64,000 nucleotides of DNA from the NCBI RefSeq assembly GCF_900169175.1, contig NZ_FXZM01000006.1, positions 123,217-187,216 on the forward strand, in the 5' to 3' direction. This DNA is from Brevibacterium jeotgali (GTDB lineage: Bacteria; Actinomycetota; Actinomycetes; Actinomycetales; Brevibacteriaceae). The notes beneath the pieces were generated by a model. It saw only the letters and a list, made by a program, of their open reading frames with translations, was not told the origin of the DNA and ran no database searches. Of the stretch, positions 51,557 through 59,021 are shown one piece after another (positions within the stretch are counted from its first letter, which is position 1; the number at the start of each line of letters is the position of its first letter). Made by a program: the position numbers and the translations under genes.

Positions 51557-52435
51557 ATGTCGATACCGCGTCCCTCAGAGCGTCCGTCCTTCAGGTAGCG
51601 GGACGCCTATCGGGACCTCCTGTCCGAGGGGTATGCCCAGGGACGGCTGGACGATGCGGTGTTCGCGCGGCGCACCGAAGCGGCGGTCTCCGCGACCTCG
51701 CTGGCGCGGCTCGAGGAGCTCATCGCCGACCTGCCGCGCGGTGACCTTCCCGTCCCGGTGGAGCGGCGACGCGGGCAGGCCAAGGACGGAGACGCGCAGG
51801 GCAGGAGCGCACTGGGCAGTGCTGGCCGGCGTCGTGGTCGGGCCTTTCTGCGGCCCGCCCTGCCGGTCATGACCGCAGCCGCGCTGGTGGGGATCACCGG
51901 TGGGCTCATCGCGGGCCCGTTCACGGCCGAAGCCCAGCCGGCCGGCGATCAGGGACCTGGAGGCGCGGGTGACGAGGCTGCGGACCAGGCGAGCACGACG
52001 CCCGCGTTCGCCTACGACGACGTCCTCCGCGCATTCGACCTCGCTGCGGAGTACGACGAGGTGTCGCGGATCCATATCTCCGGCACCACGGCTCAGCTCC
52101 ATGTCCCGACCCCGTCCGGCACCACCTACGACATCGTCGCCGTCGACCAGTCGGGTCGCGTGTCGGCAGAGCCCGGGGGCACGTACGGCGACGGTATGCC
52201 CGATGCGCGCTTCGATCCGTCCGCGGTCGATCCGGCGGAGATCGCGGCGATGGTCGTGCGGGCACCGGACGTGTATGCGGAGACGACCGGGAAAGACGGG
52301 AACACTGCGAGCACGCTCGACATGGGCGCCCCCGGCTCCGGCATCGAGTACGCAGGGGTGAAGCCCGGCTCGCCTGTGGTGCGGGTGATGCTGGGCCTCG
52401 GAGACTACGGCGACGGCGGCGGAACGGTGTCCTGA
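51557..52435 (+). pseudogene. DUF1707-type membrane protein interrupted by an in-frame TAG
   Basis: From ATG 51557 the frame reads 13 codons (MSIPRPSERPSFR), then TAG at 51596-51598, then continues without further stops as RDAYRDLLSEGYAQGRLDDAVFARR..., which is the DUF1707 helix (family: AxxxGRLxxxEFxxR). The rest has a DUF1707 end (LARLEELIADLP), one membrane helix (ALPVMTAAALVGITGGLIAG) and an extracellular part. The only later start in frame, GTG 51659, would lose most of DUF1707. GACAAT 6 nt before the ATG suggests the original leaderless start. The intact paralogue follows at 52471. Confidence 0.7.
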
Positions 52436-52470
52436 ACCCCGGACGGGGAACGGGTCGTCGAGGTGCGCGA

Positions 52471-53349
52471 ATGAGTGCGCCGCGCCGATCCTCGGAGGCG
52501 GGCGCGGAACCACGGCGCAGGAAGCACCTCCGGCCGTCACGCGCAGAGCGGGTGCCGTACACCGACGCTCTGGCACAGGGGGCCGCGGAAGGGCGTCTGA
52601 CGGATGCCCTCTACGAGGAGCGACTGGGCAGCGCGGTCTCCGCCGCGACCTTCGCAGAGCTGGATGCGCTGGTCGCTGATCTGCCCTTCGAACCGCCGGT
52701 GCACACGGACGCCGAGGCGGGACGGACTCGCTCGCGCGGGCTGCGGATCGCAGCACTGTCCGTCGTCGGACTGCTGACGGCGGGTCTGGCGTACGCAGCC
52801 GCCGTGGCAGTCCAGGGGGTGGACTCGTCCGCCGCGGCTGGAAGCTCGCACGGGGCGACCGGTGCCGAAGCGGAGCCGATCACCGGTCCGTGGGAGCCGC
52901 CGCCCATCGCGGAGGAGCTCGACGCCGTCGCACCCATGGACGGAACGACCGTGTCCGACGCACTCGAACGTGCGCACGAGGCCGGACTCATGGACATCGA
53001 GCAGATCGCCCTCGCCCCGGATGCGACCAGCGTCGCAGGTCTGGACGCGGACGACGAGTTCCGTCAGCTCCACCTGCGGACGGCGGACGTGGGGATCCTG
53101 TCCGAGGCGCGCGACAACAGCGGCGTCTACATCGACGAGGACGCGCTCGACCTCGATGTGGACGCTGCGATCGAGAAGGCGCGCGGGGCCTCGGACGCGG
53201 AGCCGGACCAGGACGTCCGCATGGTCCTCGTCTACCGCGGCGACGGCTCTGAGGCGCGCGCGCACGAGGAGGGGAACCTCGTGCACGTGTCGTTCTCCGG
53301 GGGACCGGACGTCACGCTGCGAGCGTCGGACCTCACCGTCCTCTGGTGA
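52471..53349 (+). CDS. DUF1707-type membrane protein
   Basis: 292 aa. Residues ~25-75 are DUF1707 (YTDALAQGAAEGRLTDALYEERLGSAVSAATFAELDALVADLP), then a membrane helix (~92-112; ALSVVGLLTAGLAYAAAVAV) and an extracellular domain of ~180 residues with repeated acidic stretches. DUF1707 proteins are common in actinobacteria and their function is not established. It is a paralogue of the interrupted gene just upstream (35 bp gap), so the pair arose by tandem duplication. GAGGTG is the ribosome site. Confidence 0.78.
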   Translation: MSAPRRSSEAGAEPRRRKHLRPSRAERVPYTDALAQGAAEGRLTDALYEERLGSAVSAATFAELDALVADLPFEPPVHTDAEAGRTRSRGLRIAALSVVGLLTAGLAYAAAVAVQGVDSSAAAGSSHGATGAEAEPITGPWEPPPIAEELDAVAPMDGTTVSDALERAHEAGLMDIEQIALAPDATSVAGLDADDEFRQLHLRTADVGILSEARDNSGVYIDEDALDLDVDAAIEKARGASDAEPDQDVRMVLVYRGDGSEARAHEEGNLVHVSFSGGPDVTLRASDLTVLW

Positions 53350-53416
53350 CCCGTCCCTCTGGTGAGGCGTCCTCTGGTGAAGAGACCCGACGACGGAGCA
53401 GACTGCCGCGCCGACA

Positions 53417-53465
53417 CAGACAAGGCCCCTCCGGTCACTGATCGTGACCGGAGGGGCCTTGTCTG
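53417..53465. terminator. Strong bidirectional terminator
   Basis: A 22-bp perfect stem (53417-53438 with 53444-53465) with loop TGATC lies between the convergent DUF1707 and DEAD-box helicase genes. Confidence 0.9.
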
Positions 53466-53531
53466 CTCTGTTCACGCGCGTGCGTCAACTGACCCACGCA
53501 CGTGTGTCAGCGCGTCAGCACACGCGGTGCC

Positions 53532-55070
53532 TCAGGACGCGCGGCTGCGCGAGCGACCGGAGTCGCGACCGGCACTGCGGCCTGCGGAGCCGCCGCGCCC
53601 GCCACCGGAACCGGTGCTGCGACCGCCCTCGGAACCACCGCGAGGGGCACCGCCGGTGCCGCCGCCGGATCCGCCGCGCCCGCCTCGGCGCCCTCGGCCT
53701 CCGCCGCCGGCACCCTGACCGCCGCGTCCGCCCTGGCCACCGCGTCCACCGCGACCGCCCTGGCCGCCGCCTCCGCGACCCTGCTGCTGCGGCGGGGCCG
53801 GGGGAGCCGGCTCCACGTGCGGGGCGATCTCGCCGACCAGTCGGGCGACCTCTGCGGAGTCCGCGGTGACTGCGACCGGGGTGACCGTGACCTTGGCCTT
53901 GCGCAGCAGCATCTGGGTGTCCCGGCGCTGCTCCGGCAGCATCACCGTGACGACGTCGCCGGCGCTGCCCGCACGCGCGGTGCGGCCCGAACGGTGCAGG
54001 TAGGCCTTGTGCTCAGCCGGCGGATCGACATGGACGACCAGTTCGACGTCATCCACGTGCACACCGCGAGCGGCGACGTCCGTGGCGACGAGCACGCGGG
54101 CGCCTCCACCGCCGAAGGCTGCGAGGTTGCGATCGCGCTGCGGCTGGGACAGATCGCCGTGCAGGTCGACGGCGGGGATCCCCTGCTTCGTCAGCTGCTT
54201 GGCGTAGCGCTTCGCCTGGTGCTTCGTGCGGGTGAAGAGGATGCGGCGGCCCATCCCTGATGCCAGCTGGGCGACGAGATCCTTCTTGTCGTCGTTCGGC
54301 ACCTCGAAGACGTGGTGGGTCATCGCGGAGACGTGGGATTCCGGAGCGTCGACGGAGTGCAGCACCTCGTTGTGGAGGAAGCGGCGCACCAGCTTGTCCA
54401 CGCCGTTGTCCAGCGTGGCGGAGAAGAACATCCGCTGGCCGTCGGTCGGGGTCTTCTGCAGGATCCGCGTGACGCCCGGGAGGAAGCCCAGGTCAGCCAT
54501 GTGGTCGGCCTCGTCGAGGATGGAGATCTCCACAGCATCGAGCGAGAGCGCCCGCTGCTGGAGCAGGTCCTCGAGGCGGCCGGGGCAGGCCACGACGATG
54601 TCGACGCCGCGACGCAGGGCAGAGATCTGCTTGTTGGCGCTCACACCGCCGAAGACGGTGGTGGTGCGCATGCCGTGCACCTGCGCGAGCGGCGCGATGA
54701 CCGCGTCGATCTGCGTCGCGAGCTCGCGGGTGGGTGCGAGGATCAGACCGCGCGGACGCTGCGGCAGGTTCGCGGCGTCCCGCTCGGCGCCCAGGCGGGC
54801 GACCATCGGGATGGAGAAGGCCAGCGTCTTGCCGGAGCCCGTCTTGCCGCGGCCCAGGACGTCGCGGCCGGCGAGGGTGTCAGGAAGCGTGTCCTGCTGG
54901 ATGGGGAAGGCATCGACCTTGCCGTCGGCGGCGAGTGCGCGCGCGATCGGAGCGGGGACGCCCAGTGAGGCGAACGTGGTCGGTGCGGAAGAAGTCTGAG
55001 AAGCGCTGATGGAAGAGCCTTTCAACGTGCCGGTGCACGGTGCAGCGCATCTGAGATGACGAAGGACCAT
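53532..55070 (-). CDS. DEAD-box ATP-dependent RNA helicase with RGG-like tail
   Basis: 512 aa. Motifs in order: Q motif (FPIQQDTLP), I GRGKTGSGKT, Ia PTRELA, Ib CPGRL, II LDEAD, III FSAT, IV FTRTKHQAKR, V TDVAARG, VI HRSGRTARAG. The C-terminal ~90 residues are Gly/Arg-rich (RGGRGGQGGRGG...), an RNA-binding tail as in RhlE/CsdA-like proteins. It unwinds structured RNA, e.g. in cold or ribosome assembly. Start is uncertain: ATG 55070 is used, though TTG 55025 near the first conserved residues is possible. A -10 at 55218-55223 gives a leader of ~140 nt. Confidence 0.9.
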   Translation of the reverse strand: MVLRHLRCAAPCTGTLKGSSISASQTSSAPTTFASLGVPAPIARALAADGKVDAFPIQQDTLPDTLAGRDVLGRGKTGSGKTLAFSIPMVARLGAERDAANLPQRPRGLILAPTRELATQIDAVIAPLAQVHGMRTTTVFGGVSANKQISALRRGVDIVVACPGRLEDLLQQRALSLDAVEISILDEADHMADLGFLPGVTRILQKTPTDGQRMFFSATLDNGVDKLVRRFLHNEVLHSVDAPESHVSAMTHHVFEVPNDDKKDLVAQLASGMGRRILFTRTKHQAKRYAKQLTKQGIPAVDLHGDLSQPQRDRNLAAFGGGGARVLVATDVAARGVHVDDVELVVHVDPPAEHKAYLHRSGRTARAGSAGDVVTVMLPEQRRDTQMLLRKAKVTVTPVAVTADSAEVARLVGEIAPHVEPAPPAPPQQQGRGGGGQGGRGGRGGQGGRGGQGAGGGGRGRRGGRGGSGGGTGGAPRGGSEGGRSTGSGGGRGGSAGRSAGRDSGRSRSRAS

Positions 55071-55217
55071 GCCGGGGCAGTGGCGGGCACACCGGATGGT
55101 GGGCTCGTTCGCCGCAAGGAATGGGCTTCGGAATCGAGAACCGGTTGTCCACACGGTTCGAATGACGAGGCGTCCAAACGACGCAGGGAACCCGTCGCCG
55201 GATTCGCAAGTACCCTC

Positions 55218-55223
55218 ACTCTA
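55218..55223 (-). promoter_or_regulatory. -10 box TAGAGT of the DEAD-box helicase gene
   Basis: On the minus strand TAGAGT fits TANNNT. It would give a long 5' leader (~140 nt), as is common for cold-shock RNA helicase genes. Confidence 0.35.
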
Positions 55224-55238
55224 GCCGAGAAGTCGGGG

Positions 55239-55284
55239 CGAGCAGTCCTCAGCATGCGCCCAGGTCTGGTCTGAGGACTGCTCG
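55239..55284. repeat. 13-bp inverted repeat in the helicase/UspA divergent region
   Basis: CGAGCAGTCCTCA (55239-55251) and TGAGGACTGCTCG (55272-55284) are perfect inverted arms with a 20-nt spacer. They lie between two divergent genes, in a 336-bp space with no other gene. Confidence 0.6.
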
Positions 55285-55292
55285 CAGGGTCG

Positions 55293-55317
55293 CGCACCGC
55301 CGCTGATGAGCGGTGCG
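55293..55317. repeat. 8-bp hairpin next to the larger inverted repeat
   Basis: CGCACCGC (55293-55300) pairs with GCGGTGCG (55310-55317), loop of 9 nt. It follows the 13-bp inverted repeat by 8 bp, so two stem-loops stand in tandem. Confidence 0.5.
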
Positions 55318-55406
55318 ATCGGCCCGGGCACGCGGCGGGCTCAGCCTCGACGGCATCGTCTTGTCGCCTCTCCACAGTGATGTACATCTCCCGATACCGT
55401 GGAGCC

Positions 55407-56462
55407 ATGACGGACACGACTGATTCTCCGGTGACAGACGGTTCCACGACGCCCGCGCGCATTCTGGTCGGCGTCGACGAATCGGAGCACTGCGCGCGGG
55501 CCTTCGACATCGCCCTGTCCCTCGCCCAGCGGCGCGGCTGGTCACTGCGGCTGGTCGCCGCGTACGACCTCCCGCCCTACGACTTCGAGGCCGGCGACCA
55601 GATCCTCGGCGCGTTCCGTGACACGGCGTCGCAGGAAGCGCGGAAGCCGGTCGACGACATGGTCGAGCAGGCCGAGGCCGCAGGGGTCCCGGTCAGCGCG
55701 GACGTGCAGGAGGGCAGTGCTGCGCAGCTTCTGATCCGCGAGAGTGAGGAAGCGGTGCTCGCCGTCGTCGGCAAGCGCGGTCGCAACCGATTCGCCGGCC
55801 GCTTCCTCGGCAGTGTGTCCGGCGCGCTCGCGGCGCACTCGGCCTGTCCGACACTGGTGATCCCCGCGCGGTGGGACGCGGACGACACCGAGGCTCTCTT
55901 CGCGCCCCGCCAGGACCTGCCGGGTGGTGAGGCGGCGGCGACGGAGCCCGCTGAGCTCGTCTCCGCATCCGGCGCGGAGCGCGAGGGACGCCGTGCGTTC
56001 GAGAACGTCTCCCAGGCGCTGAACTTCGACGGCGACGTCATCGCAGCCGTCGACCTGGGGGACAGCTCTGGCCCCGTGGCCGCCCGCGCTGCGGAGTATG
56101 CGGCGCTCACCGGCCGCGCACTGACCCTCGTCGCGGCGGTCCCGATCACCGTCGGCACCCGGTTCCCGTACCCGGGCCAGGGTGCGCTCGAGGTCCAGTC
56201 CATGCACGAGTACCGGGCAGAGCACCTCACGTGGCTGACCAGCACGATCCGCGAGAAGCACCCGGCGCTGGACGTGCAGTGGCGCCTGTTCGACGGGTCG
56301 CCCGCCGGTGTCCTGTCGGAGGCCACCCGGACGGCCGCCCTCGTGGTCGTGGGCACCCGCGGCCACGGCGGATTCAGCGGACTCCTCCTGGGATCCGTGA
56401 GCCAGTCGGTGCTCAGTCGCACGGTGTCACCGGTCCTCGTCGTGCCGACGCGGTCCGCCTGA
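55407..56462 (+). CDS. Tandem universal stress protein
   Basis: 351 aa with two UspA domains (~20-160 and ~205-350). Domain 1: RILVGVDESEHCARAFDIALSLA and VVGKRGRNRFAGRFLGSVSGALAAHSACPTLVIP; domain 2: AAVDLGDSSGPVAARAAEYA and VVVGTRGHGGFSGLLLGSVSQSVLSRTVSPVLVVP. The second has the G2xG9GS ATP-binding pattern. Such proteins appear in stress, stationary phase or low oxygen. A paralogue with the same layout is at 62200. The ATG at 55407 is the best start by alignment with that paralogue. Confidence 0.88.
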   Translation: MTDTTDSPVTDGSTTPARILVGVDESEHCARAFDIALSLAQRRGWSLRLVAAYDLPPYDFEAGDQILGAFRDTASQEARKPVDDMVEQAEAAGVPVSADVQEGSAAQLLIRESEEAVLAVVGKRGRNRFAGRFLGSVSGALAAHSACPTLVIPARWDADDTEALFAPRQDLPGGEAAATEPAELVSASGAEREGRRAFENVSQALNFDGDVIAAVDLGDSSGPVAARAAEYAALTGRALTLVAAVPITVGTRFPYPGQGALEVQSMHEYRAEHLTWLTSTIREKHPALDVQWRLFDGSPAGVLSEATRTAALVVVGTRGHGGFSGLLLGSVSQSVLSRTVSPVLVVPTRSA

Positions 56463-56532
56463 CCCGCGGCCGAGGTCCCCACGGCTCCCGCAGCCGCGCG
56501 GACCTCGTCGGTCCAGTCCGTCAGACCAGCCA

Positions 56533-56634
56533 CTCTGCCCCCGCCACACGCTCTGCCCGCGAGAGACTCCGCCCACCACACGCTCCGCCCACCAGAGACT
56601 CTGCCCTTGCCAGAGATTCTGCCCCCACCAGTCC
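56533..56634. repeat. Degenerate 16-18-bp tandem repeat upstream of panC
   Basis: Six units begin at 56533, 56551, 56567, 56583, 56599 and 56617 and share the form CTCYGCCC-N2-4-CCACACG or -CCAGAGA. The fourth is CTCCGCCCACCAGAGA. They fill most of the 188-bp space between the UspA gene and panC and stop 16 bp before the panC start. They are not part of a recognised gene. Confidence 0.65.
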
Positions 56635-56650
56635 CGACAGGAAGGCACCC

Positions 56651-57493
56651 ATGCCCGAACCGCTCATCGCCCGCACCCCCGAGGAGCTGCGTGCAGCGAC
56701 CTCCGGGACCGTCGCGCTCGTCCCGACGATGGGAGCGCTGCATGCGGGGCACCTGTCCCTCATGGAGCACGTCCGCCCGCTCGCGGACACCGTCGTCACC
56801 TCGATCTTCCTGAACCCGACGCAGTTCGCGCCCGGTGAGGACTTCGACGAGTATCCGCGCACGTTCGATGCTGATGTTCAGAAGTGCGCGACGGCCGGGG
56901 TCGACGTGATCTTCGCGCCCACGGTGGACGTCATGTACCCCGCAGGGCTCGACGGCACCGTGCGGGTGGACCCGGGCCCGCTGGGGCGGATCCTCGAGGG
57001 CGAGCACCGGCCCGTCATGTTCCGGGGAGTCCTCACGGTCGTCGCGAAGCTGTTCGGGCTGGTGCGCCCGGACATCGCGATCTTCGGGGAGAAGGACTAT
57101 CAGCAGCTGACCCTGATCCGCCTCATGGCGGAGGAGCTGTGCCTGGGTGTGGAGGTGCTCGGCGGTGACACGGTCCGCGAGGAGGACGGGCTCGCGATGA
57201 GTTCCCGCAACGCGTACCTGGCGCGGGAGGAGCGCGCCCTCGCCGCCTCCATCGCGGCCGCTCTGCGGGCTGGCATCGACGCTGCGGCAGGCGGAGAGGC
57301 CGCCGCGCTCGACGCCGCGCGCGCCGTCCTGACCGGACACGGCATCGAGCCCGACTATCTTGTCGTCACCGACCCGGACCTCGGAGAGGCCCGTCCGGGT
57401 GAGGCGGCCAGGATGCTGGTCGCAGCCCGCGTCGGGTCGACACGGCTGCTCGACAACGTCGCAGTGCGCTTGGGCGGCAGCGGGACTGTGTGA
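56651..57493 (+). CDS. panC: Pantothenate synthetase
   Basis: 280 aa. It joins pantoate and beta-alanine with ATP. Signatures: LVPTMGALHAGHLSLM (the HxGH nucleotide motif), SIFLNPTQFAPGEDFDEYPRT, FRGVLTVVAKLFGLVRPDIAIFGEKDYQQLTLIR, and GDTVREEDGLAMSSRNAYL (the KMSKS-like SSRN). AGGAAGG precedes the ATG. The beta-alanine it needs could come from the pyrimidine breakdown genes in the first half of the window, but panC is far away and usually served by PanD, so this link is loose. Confidence 0.96.
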   Translation: MPEPLIARTPEELRAATSGTVALVPTMGALHAGHLSLMEHVRPLADTVVTSIFLNPTQFAPGEDFDEYPRTFDADVQKCATAGVDVIFAPTVDVMYPAGLDGTVRVDPGPLGRILEGEHRPVMFRGVLTVVAKLFGLVRPDIAIFGEKDYQQLTLIRLMAEELCLGVEVLGGDTVREEDGLAMSSRNAYLAREERALAASIAAALRAGIDAAAGGEAAALDAARAVLTGHGIEPDYLVVTDPDLGEARPGEAARMLVAARVGSTRLLDNVAVRLGGSGTV

Positions 57494-57502
57494 GGCGCCT
57501 GG

Positions 57503-58768
57503 TCAATGGCGACCGCGGGGAGTCCGTCGCAGCCGTGGCGCGATCGCGCGTCCCCGGCGCCGGTCGGGGACCGCACCAGCCGGACCTGCGTGTCCAGCCT
57601 GCTCCGCGTGTCCGGCCTGACCGGCCTCCGCGCGGTTCGCGGCCGCTGAGAGGCGGATGGCGCGGCCCCGCTGGACGTCGTCGGCGTACTTCCGGGCCTG
57701 CCTGTCGCTGGCCTTCGTGCTGCGGACGGGCAGCTGGAGCTCCTCCTCCGCGGGCAGGCCCTCGCGCAGCTGCCGCATGCGCTCGATCTCGCTGTCGAGC
57801 TGAGCGCCGAACAGCAGGGTCGAGTTCATGATGAAGACCCACAGCATGAGGATGATGACGCCGGTCAGCGCACCGTACGTCGCGTTGTAGGTGCCGAAAC
57901 GCGAGATGTAGAAGAGGAAGCCCAGCGTCGCGAGGATGGAGACGAGGATCGCGACGAGGGCGCCGACGCTCAGCCAGCGGAATCGGAGACCCTTGACGTT
58001 CGGGGTCGCATGGAAGAGCAGTGCGACGAGGAGCACGACGACGAAGGCGAGCACGAACCACCGCGCGATGGTCCAGACCATGAGCGCGATGCCGCCCATC
58101 CCGAGCAGGCCGCCCACCGCCTCGGCGATCGGACCGGAGATGACGAAGACCAGCAGGACCAGGGCGCCGAGGATCAGGATGAGCGCGGTCAGCAGGTACA
58201 TCACCAGGTTGAACACGAAGAATCCGCGTCCCTCCGGCACTCCGACGACCGTGTTCATGGCGCGGCTGAACGCCTTCACGTAGCCGGACGCCGACCACAG
58301 CGCGATCGCGAGGCCGACGATGAGCCCCCAGCCCGGCGCGGGGGTGTCGAGCACGGATTCGAGGAAGGGGCGGACAGTGCTCAGCGTGTCCGTGGGAGCC
58401 GCCCTCTCCGCCTCATCGAGCACCGAGGTGATGACCGACCCTCCCTGGCCGAGCAGGCTGAGGATCGACACGAGCGCGACCAGAGCGGGGAACACGGACA
58501 GCAGCCCGCGGAAGGTGAGGCCGGCGGCGAGGTCGATGGACTCATCCGCGATGAACTCGCGGAATGCCGTGCGGAGGATGTGGAACCACGAGGACCTGGG
58601 CGGGCCGGTTACCGCAGACGAGGGCAGGCCTGCACCTGCGACGGGCGCGGTGCTGGTGGGAGCTCCGGCGGAAGGGGCCGCTGTCGCCGGAATCGCCGCT
58701 GTGGGCGCCTCGGCGTCGCCGGCCGCAGCGGCAGCGAGAGAGCGGCGGTCGCGCGGGCTGTAGCTCAT
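57503..58768 (-). CDS. YihY/BrkB-family membrane protein
   Basis: 421 aa. After an Ala/Pro-rich N-terminus (~1-58), the family core with six or so helices: REFIADESIDLAAGLTFRGLLSVFPALVAL, LIVGLAIALWSASGYVKAFSRAMNTVVGVPEGRGFF, and FISRFGTYNATYGALTGVIILMLWVFIMNSTLLFGAQLDSEIE (read here as YISRFGTYNATYGALTG and IILMLWVFIMNSTLLFGAQL). Once called ribonuclease BN, the family is now thought to be a transporter or structural membrane protein. The tail is basic and Ala-rich. It ends 10 bp from panC (convergent). AGGAG precedes the ATG. Confidence 0.88.
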   Translation of the reverse strand: MSYSPRDRRSLAAAAAGDAEAPTAAIPATAAPSAGAPTSTAPVAGAGLPSSAVTGPPRSSWFHILRTAFREFIADESIDLAAGLTFRGLLSVFPALVALVSILSLLGQGGSVITSVLDEAERAAPTDTLSTVRPFLESVLDTPAPGWGLIVGLAIALWSASGYVKAFSRAMNTVVGVPEGRGFFVFNLVMYLLTALILILGALVLLVFVISGPIAEAVGGLLGMGGIALMVWTIARWFVLAFVVVLLVALLFHATPNVKGLRFRWLSVGALVAILVSILATLGFLFYISRFGTYNATYGALTGVIILMLWVFIMNSTLLFGAQLDSEIERMRQLREGLPAEEELQLPVRSTKASDRQARKYADDVQRGRAIRLSAAANRAEAGQAGHAEQAGHAGPAGAVPDRRRGRAIAPRLRRTPRGRH

Positions 58769-58846
58769 CAGCGGTCTCCTGGGTCATCGGCGCACTGCGG
58801 GGGACGGGCGCGCTGCGGGTGGGAGGCTTCCCGCGCAGCGTCGCCC

Positions 58847-58873
58847 AGGTACATGTAACAGGTACATGTAACC
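58847..58873. promoter_or_regulatory. Two direct copies of a TACATGTA palindrome
   Basis: AGGTACATGTAAC occurs twice in direct succession (period 13; palindromic cores TACATGTA at 58850-58857 and 58863-58870). It lies 79-105 bp upstream of the YihY start on the minus strand and ~150 bp upstream of glpD. Tandem palindromes spaced by about one helix turn suit cooperative binding of a dimeric regulator. Confidence 0.55.
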
Positions 58874-58979
58874 AGGGTCCTTGACGCTTCGCGGGGGTCT
58901 GAGAGCGTGTCTGCTCACCGTGTCGCGGGCGTGTGCGCATGCGGCCGGGCAGACATGGCCGTGCGCGGATCGTGACCAC

Positions 58980-58985
58980 TAGGCT
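58980..58985 (+). promoter_or_regulatory. -10 box TAGGCT of glpD
   Basis: TAGGCT fits TANNNT and lies 36 bp before the GTG start of glpD, giving a leader of ~30 nt. Confidence 0.4.
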
Positions 58986-59021
58986 GGGAGCCCAGGCCCC
59001 CGCATCGGAACGAGGTCCACC

